Assembly (NCBI RefSeq): GCF_001715195.1
Contig: NZ_MDWE01000022.1
Span: 1-64,000, forward strand
Origin: Rhodohalobacter halophilus
GTDB taxonomy: Bacteria > Bacteroidota > Rhodothermia > Balneolales > Balneolaceae
DNA length: 64,000 nt
Reading direction: 5' to 3'
A model generated the notes under the pieces. It searched no databases. It was not told the DNA's origin and saw only the letters and a program-made list of their open reading frames with translations. Below, one piece after another: positions 7,522 through 15,613 of the stretch; within the stretch, counting starts at the first letter, position 1; each line of letters begins with the position of its first letter. Made by a program: the position numbers and the translations under genes.

Positions 7522-8259
7522 ATGAAAACAAGAGCTTTACACCAACTAAAAACACACTCTACCCTTCAGGAGATTATCTCTGCCCATGAGACAACCGAAG
7601 ATTTACTTCGCTCCATAGGAATTCAAACAGAATTGAATGAGAATAAAACCCTTCTGCAAATCTGTTCTGAAAAGCAGTGGAATGAGGAGGAATTGCTCAA
7701 GTGGTTAAGAAAACAGGCCAGGACAGACAAAAATCAATATCAGAATCAAGAGAAGGACTATAAAATACGGTCACCGAAAGAGTTAGAAACAACCCTCAGG
7801 GGGTACGAGAAGGATTTAATCAAACAGTGTCGAGATTTAGAATCAAACTTTCACCGTGTGTGCAAAGTTCACGGCATTCAATATCCCATCATCAAAAAGA
7901 TGCACTGGCACCTGAATGAGATCATACAAAAGATTCAGCTGATTTTTATGATGTTGAATAAAACAATCAATCCACTATTAACTTCAATCCAAGCGAGCAA
8001 CAGTGCCATACTGGATAGGGATGCAAAAAATTATAATCGAACCATCGAATTGATCGTCCAGGATGAGCATCAGATCACAGATCACATCCAAAAAATCAAT
8101 GAGATAAATTCTCACCCTGAGCGGGTTGAGGGAGTATGCGCAACGATGAAAACGGTATTTCAGGATATGGAGAACTTTTTCTCACAAACGGATGCACTGT
8201 TTCGACTTCTTCGCACCGGGATTATCCCGAAACTGAATCGTGAAATAAATAAAAATTAA
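7522..8259 (+). CDS. RIC/ScdA-like protein without metal ligands
   Basis: A 245-residue protein that follows the layout of RIC (YtfE/ScdA) proteins. The N-terminal segment LQEIISAHETTEDLLRSIGI matches the ScdA_N helix, and a hemerythrin-like helical bundle follows. Where the canonical copy at 19628-20350 has FCCGGG, this one has QTELNE. Where that copy has the HLESEE metal-binding helix, this one has IFMMLNK. The late HxHLE helix is also lost. A DEHQ segment remains. It therefore probably cannot hold the di-iron site and may be structural or regulatory. It is followed 11 bases later by the SufR-like regulator gene. Confidence 0.65.
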   Translation: MKTRALHQLKTHSTLQEIISAHETTEDLLRSIGIQTELNENKTLLQICSEKQWNEEELLKWLRKQARTDKNQYQNQEKDYKIRSPKELETTLRGYEKDLIKQCRDLESNFHRVCKVHGIQYPIIKKMHWHLNEIIQKIQLIFMMLNKTINPLLTSIQASNSAILDRDAKNYNRTIELIVQDEHQITDHIQKINEINSHPERVEGVCATMKTVFQDMENFFSQTDALFRLLRTGIIPKLNREINKN

Positions 8260-8270
8260 ACCCTGACAAA

Positions 8271-8891
8271 ATGATGGTATCCGGATCAAAAGAGGAGATT
8301 TTAAATCTGATAAAAGCACGGGGCACACTTCAGCTTGATGAGGCCGTTGAGCTAACCGATCTTGCGAAAACGACGTTGAGAGAACACTTTTTACAACTTG
8401 AACGGGATGGGTACATCATCCGCGAATTTGTACGATCGGGCCCCGGCCGCCCCAGCCTGCAGTATTCACTTTCACAAAAGGGACAGCAACTTTTTCCAAG
8501 TCAGGAGTCTAACATGCTGCGAGATCTGATTCAGTTCCTGAAAGAGAACGGAAATGATGAGGAGATTGAGCAATTTTTTACTCGTTTTTGGGACAAGAGA
8601 TTTCAGCGGGCTTCATACCTGATGGAGAACGAACCGGATCAGGCGTCAAAGCTTATAAAGCTGAATGAGATGCTGAGTGAAGAGGGGTTTATGCCGGAAC
8701 ATGAAATCAATGAAGACAAGGTTACGATTAAGGAGTGCAACTGCCCGTTTAGTGAAGTGATTAAAGAGACCCGCCTGCCCTGCCGGCTTGAAGCTGAGTT
8801 TTATGAAAAGCTCTTTGACGGACCCGTGGAACGGACAAAATTTATTGCTGAAGGTGACCATTCGTGTACCTACTGCATCAAGATAAGATAG
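8271..8891 (+). CDS. SufR-like winged-helix regulator with Fe-S cysteine motif
   Basis: A 206-residue regulator. Residues 5-60 form a winged helix (ILNLIKARGTLQLDEAVELTDLAKTTLREHFLQLERDGYI), with GPGRPSLQYSLS as the wing. The C-terminal part has Cys158, Cys171, Cys199 and Cys202. The spacing C-x12-C-x27-C is that reported for the [2Fe-2S] ligands of cyanobacterial SufR. It is thus probably an Fe-S or redox sensor controlling nearby Fe-S repair/NO genes, though no operator is proven. There are two adjacent ATG codons, and either could be the start. It is probably co-transcribed with the RIC-like gene. Confidence 0.78.
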   Translation: MMVSGSKEEILNLIKARGTLQLDEAVELTDLAKTTLREHFLQLERDGYIIREFVRSGPGRPSLQYSLSQKGQQLFPSQESNMLRDLIQFLKENGNDEEIEQFFTRFWDKRFQRASYLMENEPDQASKLIKLNEMLSEEGFMPEHEINEDKVTIKECNCPFSEVIKETRLPCRLEAEFYEKLFDGPVERTKFIAEGDHSCTYCIKIR

Positions 8892-8929
8892 AAATTCATC
8901 CTAAAACCTTACATACAATATAGATAGTT

Positions 8930-9256
8930 ATGAAAATTGTCATCCTGCTTAATCTCTTTTTATTAGGAACGTCATTCTCCATATTCGCTCAACAGACAGA
9001 AAATCCAAATCAGGAGGAGAAGCAATCGTTAAGTCTTATTACAGAAACAGCTGAAGAGGGATTTGAAGTTGCGATACAACTAGCCCGTAAAGGAGTCACC
9101 TCCACCCAGCCCGATAAAGATGTGCTTTTTATGCTGCGTGATGTCTATTCAAAAGATCCCGATGCATTGATTGCCAGTTCCCAGGTTATTGCGATCCATT
9201 TTCAAACCGTAGCTGCCGCAAATAACTATTGGCGTCAGGAAAACGAAGATCAGTAA
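8930..9256 (+). CDS. small secreted protein, unknown function
   Basis: A 108-residue protein with a signal peptide ending near FSIFAQQ. The mature part is about 85 residues, polar and mostly helical, with no cysteines or histidine cluster. I do not recognise a family. It lies between the SufR-like regulator and the triple DUF2249 gene, all on the plus strand with gaps of 38 and 34 bases, so it may belong to the same stress-response transcript. Confidence 0.6.
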   Translation: MKIVILLNLFLLGTSFSIFAQQTENPNQEEKQSLSLITETAEEGFEVAIQLARKGVTSTQPDKDVLFMLRDVYSKDPDALIASSQVIAIHFQTVAAANNYWRQENEDQ

Positions 9257-9290
9257 CAGAAACAAAACTATTCATCATTATCAGTTTACT

Positions 9291-10040
9291 ATGAACAAAA
9301 TTAAAGACGTTCTCGATGTACGGACACTCGTACCCATCAAACGACATGAAAAGCTTCACAAATTATTTTCTGAACTACCTGCGGGAGAGAGTTTTACGTT
9401 CATCAATGATCACGACCCCAAACCGCTCTATTACGAATTCAGATCCGTTTTCGGCGATGTGGTAGACTGGGAGTATATTAAACGAGATCCTGAAGAGTGG
9501 AAGGTTAAAGTAACGCGAACGGCTGATTCAGAATCAGACAAATCCGATAACGTTTCAACTCTGATTGATCTTCAAAAAGCGGACAAAAAGGATTGGAAAT
9601 ACACCATCTTTCACCGCTACGGGATGATGTTGCCGGGTGATACGATGGAGATCAGGGCTTCTGAAAGTCCGGAGGAGATCCACTCTATCTTTCAAAAGAA
9701 ATTTGAAGGCGAGCATAGCTGGGAATACAAAAAACAGGATGAGAGTGAAACCGTTATTCATATCACAAAGAATGCCGAAAATGATATCGATGCAACGGAT
9801 ATCACCGTGGTAAACAAGTTCGATGTTCGCCCCTTCCCTCCCGCTAAACGGCACGATATGGTATTTGATGCGTTTGAGGAACTGAAACCGGGAGAAGCAT
9901 TTGTGTTTATTAATGACCACGACCCCAAACCGCTCTACTACCAGATGGAGGCTGAGAACGATACCCCCTTCAAATGGGAATACCTGATGACACTCCCTGA
10001 AGAGTGGAAAGTGAAAGTGATGAAGCTGAAGGATAAGTGA
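9291..10040 (+). CDS. triple DUF2249 domain protein
   Basis: A 249-residue protein made of three tandem DUF2249-like units at about residues 3-75, 85-165 and 172-249. Units 1 and 3 are close copies: both have an RHxxL/RHDMV helix, FINDHDPKPLYY and EEWKVKV. The middle unit keeps the fold pattern (GMMLPGDTMEIRA, SWEYKKQD) but lacks DHDPKPLYY, so it is degenerate. DUF2249 is associated with NO and Fe-S stress gene sets, with unknown biochemistry. It ends the plus-strand group that begins at 7522. Confidence 0.82.
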   Translation: MNKIKDVLDVRTLVPIKRHEKLHKLFSELPAGESFTFINDHDPKPLYYEFRSVFGDVVDWEYIKRDPEEWKVKVTRTADSESDKSDNVSTLIDLQKADKKDWKYTIFHRYGMMLPGDTMEIRASESPEEIHSIFQKKFEGEHSWEYKKQDESETVIHITKNAENDIDATDITVVNKFDVRPFPPAKRHDMVFDAFEELKPGEAFVFINDHDPKPLYYQMEAENDTPFKWEYLMTLPEEWKVKVMKLKDK

Positions 10041-10233
10041 AAGTCAGAACTGTCAGGTTTTCATCATTTAGTAGAACATGTGTCATCAAAATGATTAACG
10101 ATGATTTTTAGACGATACTCTTCCAATGTCTGCCGAACGATTTCCAAACCTATTGATGTTCAAAAAGTCCTACCGATGCTGATGAAAATCACGTATCTTA
10201 GTAAGTCTATTTTGATATCACGAAGCAACGTTT

Positions 10234-11280
10234 GTGAACAGCAAAAGGAAACGAATCATCGCAGATTTTACATACAATCCGGTTACAGCAAAGGCTCATG
10301 CCAATATTGCCCTGATTAAGTATTGGGGAAAGCGATCCGTTGATTTAAATCTGCCGGCTGTCGGTTCTATCTCACTCACCCTCGACGCCCTTCAGACAAC
10401 CACAACACTTCAGTTTGATGACCACCTGGAAAATGACATCCTGCAACTGGATCATCGTATTGTAGCAGGTGAACCGCTGGAGAGGGTTTCAACTTTTCTG
10501 GATCTAGCGGCAGGTACCATTAAGCGGCCCCGAGCAAAAATTTCTACTTCCAATAATTTTCCTACCGGAGCCGGACTGGCATCATCAGCATCCGGTTTTG
10601 CAGCACTTGCAATCGCGGCCAATCAAGGTATGAATTTACAGTTAACGGATAAGGAGTTATCAAAATTGGCCAGGCAGGGTTCCGGATCTGCCGCCCGTTC
10701 AATTTATGGCGGTTTTGCTGAAATGAGGTGCGGTAGCTCCCTCAACGATGATTCAGATGATTTTGCCCAGGGTCTTTATAACGACTCTTACTGGGATTTA
10801 CGCCTGCTGATAGCCGTCACATCAGCCAATAAAAAGGAGATCGGTTCAACCGAAGGAATGGTTCGAACTGCAAAAACTTCCCCTTTTTATCGGGGGTGGG
10901 TGGAGAGTCAGAATGAGGATCTGGACGAGATGCGGCGTTCCATCAGCAATAAAGATTTTGAAAAGGTTGGAGAACTAACCGAACATAGCTGTTTTAAAAT
11001 GCATGGACTGGCAATGTCTGCAAGAAGCCCCATTCTATATTGGAATGCTGCAACTACAAAAATGATTCATACCATCTGGAACCTGAGAAAAAAAGGTATA
11101 GCAGCCTATGTAACAATGGATGCCGGCCCTCAGGTGAAAGTATTGTGTCTGCCGGGACGAGCCGAGCTGGTTAAACAGGCGATGTTATCCGTTGAAGGTG
11201 TGAAACAAATTATTGAAGCAAAACCGGGACCGGGTGCCACCATTGTATCTGATGATCAACAAACCGTAAAGAATAATTAA
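10234..11280 (+). CDS. mvaD: diphosphomevalonate decarboxylase
   Basis: A 348-residue GHMP-superfamily enzyme that converts mevalonate 5-diphosphate to isopentenyl diphosphate with ATP. Diagnostic segments are AKAHANIALIKYWGKR at the N-terminus, PTGAGLASSASGFAALA (ATP loop), RQGSGSAARSIYGGF, and TMDAGPQVKVL, which carries the catalytic Asp region. The start is GTG. No strong ribosome site is seen. It is the first gene of the mevalonate operon, and only 4 bases separate it from the phosphomevalonate kinase gene. Confidence 0.93.
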   Translation: MNSKRKRIIADFTYNPVTAKAHANIALIKYWGKRSVDLNLPAVGSISLTLDALQTTTTLQFDDHLENDILQLDHRIVAGEPLERVSTFLDLAAGTIKRPRAKISTSNNFPTGAGLASSASGFAALAIAANQGMNLQLTDKELSKLARQGSGSAARSIYGGFAEMRCGSSLNDDSDDFAQGLYNDSYWDLRLLIAVTSANKKEIGSTEGMVRTAKTSPFYRGWVESQNEDLDEMRRSISNKDFEKVGELTEHSCFKMHGLAMSARSPILYWNAATTKMIHTIWNLRKKGIAAYVTMDAGPQVKVLCLPGRAELVKQAMLSVEGVKQIIEAKPGPGATIVSDDQQTVKNN

Positions 11281-11284
11281 CAGA

Positions 11285-12361
11285 ATGCACGAATCATCCA
11301 TTTGCGTAAAATCACCCGGCAAGCTAATTCTACTTGGTGAATATGCCGTTCTTGAACACGCTCCGGCACTCGTTACCGCTGTTGATCGCCATTGTATTGT
11401 AAAAGTAGCACCGCTCTATAACAGCACATTTCAGATTCGTACTAAAAACCTGAAACTCCCGGAAATTCAGTTTACCCTCGATTCCGACGGTGATGCACAT
11501 TTCCGGAATCCACTCTCAACAAAAGAGGCGAATCAGCTTCGATTCGTACTCTCGATGATTAAGTATGTAACGCAGAGATACGGTAAAATTCCCGGTGCTT
11601 ATATCGAAATAGATACCGTTCCATTTTATCACAAAACCACCGGGCATAAGTTCGGCCTCGGTTCAAGCGCAGCCCTGACAGTCTCTATCCTTTCAGCTTT
11701 GATGGAGTACATGAATCAACATATTGAACCTGAGGATCTTTACAGGGAAGCTTTTTTGGCCCATCGGCATGCCCAGGGTAAACTCGGAAGCGGAACCGAT
11801 ATTGCAGCCAGTGCAACCGGCGGTGTGATGAGTTACACCATGCCGGAATCGATCGATAAACTGAATGGCCAGGTGGTACCGCATGAGTGGCCGGACGATC
11901 TTCATATGGTTACAATCTGGGCCGGTTACGCTGCCTCTACTCGAAGCTTCGTAAACAATGTAAACGAGTTTCGCGATCGGAACCCACTCCGTTACGACTC
12001 TATTATGAGAAGTATGATGGAGCTTTCATACCGGGGATCTGAGGCATTTGCCAATAGCGATACGGATTCCTTTCTCGAGATTGTAAATCTATTCAAGGAT
12101 CAGGAGTATCTACTTGGTAAAGAGAGTGGTACGGAGATCATCTCAGATGTTCATCAAGAGATTTGCCGGTTGGTACAGCGCTTTGGCGGAGTGTACAAGC
12201 CGTCCGGTGCCGGTGGCGGTGATATCGGTGTGGCCTTTTGCAAAAGTGCAGCTGTTGCCGATCAAATCCGACAGATTATTGGTGAAAGTATGTTTGATGT
12301 GATGGATCTCCGAATGAATCCGACCGGTATGAAAGTTGTACATACCATGAATATTGAGTAA
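11285..12361 (+). CDS. phosphomevalonate kinase (GHMP kinase)
   Basis: A 358-residue GHMP kinase. It begins with VKSPGKLILLGEYAVLEHAPAL, has the ATP loop KFGLGSSAALTVS, and ends with KPSGAGGGDIGVAF. The GEYAV and PSGAGGGD forms are those of phosphomevalonate kinases rather than mevalonate kinases. It phosphorylates mevalonate 5-phosphate to the diphosphate, supplying MvaD. Operon position and the presence of a mevalonate kinase domain in the next gene support the assignment. A GYDIA-type GHMP kinase label would be the alternative, but the role would be similar. Confidence 0.85.
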   Translation: MHESSICVKSPGKLILLGEYAVLEHAPALVTAVDRHCIVKVAPLYNSTFQIRTKNLKLPEIQFTLDSDGDAHFRNPLSTKEANQLRFVLSMIKYVTQRYGKIPGAYIEIDTVPFYHKTTGHKFGLGSSAALTVSILSALMEYMNQHIEPEDLYREAFLAHRHAQGKLGSGTDIAASATGGVMSYTMPESIDKLNGQVVPHEWPDDLHMVTIWAGYAASTRSFVNNVNEFRDRNPLRYDSIMRSMMELSYRGSEAFANSDTDSFLEIVNLFKDQEYLLGKESGTEIISDVHQEICRLVQRFGGVYKPSGAGGGDIGVAFCKSAAVADQIRQIIGESMFDVMDLRMNPTGMKVVHTMNIE

Positions 12362-12432
12362 CTCTTCGCTGAATTCACCTAACTCTCCCCTTTTCGAATT
12401 GATTTAAATTTAACGCCTGGCTGAATTTACAA

Positions 12433-14712
12433 ATGAGCAACAACGACAAATCCCGAATCCCCAAGTTCTACAAGTACAGTGTTGAAAACCGCCTTGACGT
12501 ACTCCGCGAGAAAGAGATTCTGAACCAGGAAGATTATGTAGCTCTCCGTGAACAGATGCATCTTCTCTCTCAAGATGATGCCGACAAGATGATTGAAAAT
12601 GTAATCGGGGTGTTCGGCCTGCCGATGGGACTCGGCCTCAATTTTCTGATTAATGAAAAGCCCTATGTGGTGCCGATGGTTGTTGAGGAACCCTCTATTC
12701 TGGCTGCGGTAAGCTCTGCTGCAAAAGTAGTCCGAAATGCCGGTGGGTTTGAGTCAGAATCGGATGATCCGATCCTGATCGGGCAGATTCAGCTTGTGGA
12801 TGTTCGGCATCCGATGAAGGTTCGTCACGCTATTCTGCAGGAGAAGCAGGAAATTCTGAATCTAGCCAACAGTCTCCACCCCAACATGGTGAAGCGCGGT
12901 GGTGGCGCAATCGATCTCGAGGTGATGATTCATCAGCAGGATCGTCATCCGGGCAGCATGGTTGTGGTTCACCTGTTGGTGGATACGCGCGATGCAATGG
13001 GAGCCAATTTGGTGAACAGTATGTGTGAGGGAGTTGCCCCACTGATCGAGAAGACGTCGGGATCAAAAGTGTATCTTAGAATACTCTCCAATTTGACCGA
13101 TCGCGCCATGGTTCGGTCAAAGTGCGTAATTCCAACTCAATATCTGGATTTCAACGACTCCTCAGGAAAAGAGGTACGCGATGGAATTATCCGTGCTGCA
13201 GAATTTGCAGCAATCGATCCCTACCGGGCTTCGACCCACAATAAGGGAATCATGAATGGAATTGATCCGCTGGCCATTGCCACAGGAAATGACTGGCGCG
13301 CCATTGAAGCGGCAGCTCATGCCTATGCTGCCCGGAGCGGACGATACACATCGCTCACCAACTGGTACAAAAACGAGAACGGCGATCTGGTCGGCACCAT
13401 CGATATACCGCTGAAAGTCGGAACCGTTGGCGGGTCTCTGAAATCAAATAGGGCTGTAGGGATTGCTCATCGAATATTGGGAATTGAATCTGCCACTGAA
13501 CTGGCCGAAGTGATGGGAGCTGTGGGGCTGGCGCAAAACTTCTCCGCACTTCGCTCTCTCGGCACGGAGGGTATCCAGCGCGGACACATGACCCTCCATG
13601 CGCGCAGTGTGGCCAGCACTGCCGGTGCTCCGGCTGAACTCTTTGAAAAAGTATTGGAACGGCTTGTAGAAAGCGGGGAGATCAAAGTCTGGAAAGCGAA
13701 GGAAATTATTGAAGAGCTGAAGGGAGAGCAGAAAGTTGGTGCAACCGGAAAAATTTCCCTGCCTGATGATGACAGCGAGATGTCTTTCGGTTATGGAAAA
13801 ATAATTCTGACCGGTGAGCACTCAGTCGTTCACGGTACACACGCTGTTGCAGCTCCCATCACCCTGAAGATGAAGGCAAAGGTTTGGGATCACGATAAGG
13901 GTGTGCGGCTTTTGATTCCAAGATGGGGAGTGGAGCAGACCATAGAATTTGGAGCGGATCACAAATACTCAATCTATAAATCCCTGGAGATGATGTTGGA
14001 TCATCTGGATCTGAGAAACAGACCAATGAATATAGAGGTGTTTCCCGAGGTACCCCGTGCTATGGGTATGGGTGGATCGGCAGCACTTGCTGTGGCCATT
14101 ATCCGGGCACTGGATAAGCATTTTGAGCTTGGCTTAGGTGATGACGATGTTCGCCGACTCTCGTTTGAATCTGAGAATATTGTGCATGGCGGCGCATCCG
14201 GTATAGACAACACCGTCTCCACCTATGGAAACCTGATCATGTTTCAGAAGGGAACACCTCCCAAAATGGAGACACTCTCCCTGAATGAGCCAATACCAAT
14301 CGTCATCGGATTGAGCGGTGTGGAGAGTATGACATCCAAAATGGTGAAACAGGTAAGAGAACAGGCGCAGAAATATCCGCAGTGGTATGAAAAGATATTT
14401 AAGCAGATGGATGAGCTGGCACTTGCCTCCAAACTGGCAATTGAGAAACGTGATCTGAATGAATTAGGTATGATTATGAATATGAATCACGGCTATCTCA
14501 ATACATTGGGTGTCTCCTATCCTGAAGTTGAGGATTTGATTGAAATCGCCAGAAACAGTGGCGCTCTGGGAGCCAAACTGACCGGTGGCGGTGGCGGCGG
14601 AGCCATGATTGCCCTTTGTGATTCAGACAAGATGCAGAAGAAAATTCAGAAGAAGATGCATGAAGCCGGATATGACGCGCTGATTGCCGAAATCAAACCA
14701 TCAACACCCTAA
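12433..14712 (+). CDS. HMG-CoA reductase (class II) fused to mevalonate kinase
   Basis: A 759-residue two-domain enzyme. Residues 1-430 are a class II HMG-CoA reductase: MGLGLNF near the start, the catalytic Glu in VVEEPSI (residue 85/86), Lys271 in THNKG, Asp287 in GNDWRA and His389 in LHARS. A linker of about 20 polar residues (432-450) leads to a mevalonate kinase domain (451-759): GYGKIILTGEHSVVHG, AMGMGGSAALAVA, HGGASGIDNTVSTYG and KLTGGGGGGAM. It would make mevalonate from HMG-CoA and phosphorylate it in one polypeptide. The reading frame is open through the junction. It is the last gene of the operon. Confidence 0.93.
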   Translation: MSNNDKSRIPKFYKYSVENRLDVLREKEILNQEDYVALREQMHLLSQDDADKMIENVIGVFGLPMGLGLNFLINEKPYVVPMVVEEPSILAAVSSAAKVVRNAGGFESESDDPILIGQIQLVDVRHPMKVRHAILQEKQEILNLANSLHPNMVKRGGGAIDLEVMIHQQDRHPGSMVVVHLLVDTRDAMGANLVNSMCEGVAPLIEKTSGSKVYLRILSNLTDRAMVRSKCVIPTQYLDFNDSSGKEVRDGIIRAAEFAAIDPYRASTHNKGIMNGIDPLAIATGNDWRAIEAAAHAYAARSGRYTSLTNWYKNENGDLVGTIDIPLKVGTVGGSLKSNRAVGIAHRILGIESATELAEVMGAVGLAQNFSALRSLGTEGIQRGHMTLHARSVASTAGAPAELFEKVLERLVESGEIKVWKAKEIIEELKGEQKVGATGKISLPDDDSEMSFGYGKIILTGEHSVVHGTHAVAAPITLKMKAKVWDHDKGVRLLIPRWGVEQTIEFGADHKYSIYKSLEMMLDHLDLRNRPMNIEVFPEVPRAMGMGGSAALAVAIIRALDKHFELGLGDDDVRRLSFESENIVHGGASGIDNTVSTYGNLIMFQKGTPPKMETLSLNEPIPIVIGLSGVESMTSKMVKQVREQAQKYPQWYEKIFKQMDELALASKLAIEKRDLNELGMIMNMNHGYLNTLGVSYPEVEDLIEIARNSGALGAKLTGGGGGGAMIALCDSDKMQKKIQKKMHEAGYDALIAEIKPSTP

Positions 14713-14747
14713 TCCACCCTCGTCAGACGAGTTTATGATACAACGGA

Positions 14748-14778
14748 GGCCTGACAAGTTACCGAAAACCTGTCAGAT
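14748..14778. repeat. CCTGACA/TGTCAG palindrome
   Basis: GGCCTGACAAGTT and AAAACCTGTCAGATC form an imperfect inverted repeat 3' of the mevalonate operon. The core is the same as at 7031-7063. Confidence 0.75.
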
Positions 14779-15027
14779 CTGGGCTATTTAAAATTTGTTT
14801 GGCCAATGAACCCTCACCGACGGCTACAGCTCTTAAGACTTGTAATATATTAATGGTGCCCGGTTTACGCTGTACATTAATTATAAGTTCCTACTTCACC
14901 CGTCTCACATCAAACTTCCTGCCTTTGATTTTCTCACTTTCTGTCTCTTCTTTCACTCTCAATGGGTTATCTCAATTAGACTTTTGATATATCGTAGATA
15001 ATACCCCAATTGACTCTTTTCAATGAG

Positions 15028-15046
15028 TGATGTTTACAAGACATCA
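15028..15046. promoter_or_regulatory. TGATGT-N7-ACATCA inverted repeat
   Basis: A perfect 6-base inverted repeat about 135 bases upstream of the first gene of the nirK cluster. Its right arm overlaps an AAGACA half-site at 15038-15043. It may be part of an operator region. Confidence 0.35.
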
Positions 15047-15144
15047 AATAGTTGTTTCCACTCTTTCAATGATTTATTTATTAGAATAAAAAGATAAGAT
15101 TGTCTTTTATCTTTATAATCTCTTAACATTCAATTGCGATATTT

Positions 15145-15160
15145 AAGACAAAGATGTCTT
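15145..15160. promoter_or_regulatory. AAGACA-N4-TGTCTT operator candidate
   Basis: A perfect 6-base inverted repeat centred about 28 bases upstream of the ATG at 15181. It overlaps an earlier in-frame ATG (15154), which argues for the later start. Further half-sites TGTCTT (15101-15106) and AAGACA (15038-15043) lie upstream. The Rrf2 regulator of this cluster is a natural candidate to bind it. Confidence 0.45.
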
Positions 15161-15180
15161 TTAATGGTTCACAGCAAACA

Positions 15181-15555
15181 ATGAAACGCATTTACTCAAT
15201 CATATTAATTCTCTCAATAGCAGTGGGCACAATTCAGCCGGCCTTGCCTATGATTGAGTCTATACTGAATCACCACGATTTCAGCAGATTAATACAAGTT
15301 GATCTTTCAGAAAGCGAAGGAGTTGTTTGTGCTTTACAGTGTGCCCTGACGAATATTCAGAAAGAGTGTGAGATGGATCATGAGGAGGATGAAAAACTAC
15401 TGGATGTAGACTACTATCCGATTCCGCTCAAAATGAGCAACTCACCGGCTTTGGGCTTGCTGCCAAGTCAAAATGGAAGATACATTCAAATTGGAGAGAA
15501 TCTGCTTACGAATTACATACTGCCCAATGCACCCCCTCCCCGGCATCATAGCTGA
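15181..15555 (+). CDS. small secreted Cys/His protein
   Basis: A 124-residue protein with signal peptide MKRIYSIILILSIAVGTIQPA. The mature part contains LNHHDFSRLI, a Cys pair with a third Cys nearby (CALQCALTNIQKEC) and a terminal PPPRHHS. The layout, PMIES-hydrophobic-Cys-Cys, recalls small periplasmic proteins found near copper genes in Bacteroidota, but the match is weak and function is not established. It starts the copper/nitrite cluster, 58 bases before nirK. The ATG at 15181 gives a clean signal peptide. An earlier ATG at 15154 lies inside an operator-like repeat. Confidence 0.55.
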   Translation: MKRIYSIILILSIAVGTIQPALPMIESILNHHDFSRLIQVDLSESEGVVCALQCALTNIQKECEMDHEEDEKLLDVDYYPIPLKMSNSPALGLLPSQNGRYIQIGENLLTNYILPNAPPPRHHS

Positions 15556-15613
15556 TACATAACCTTTTCACTACAAACATCCGCTTTTGCGGAAATAACA
15601 AAAGATATTAGCT

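Larger units (their letters stand above)
14713..15180. other. 468-base intergenic region
   Basis: There is no convincing gene. It holds a small CTCGTC/GACGAG hairpin (14720-14732) just after the HMGR-MK stop, a CCTGACA palindrome (14748-14778), and AAGACA/TGTCTT half-sites ahead of the copper cluster. A 62-codon open frame at 14799-14987 has no ribosome site and no recognisable content. The promoter of the nirK cluster presumably lies in the last 200 bases. Confidence 0.6.

Noticed and set aside
10101-10319. 72-codon frame upstream of mvaD
   Set aside because: Mostly overlaps the mvaD start region in a different frame and has no family features.
14799-14987. 62-codon open frame in the gap before the nirK cluster
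   Set aside because: No ribosome site, no recognisable domain and low-quality composition; treated as non-coding.
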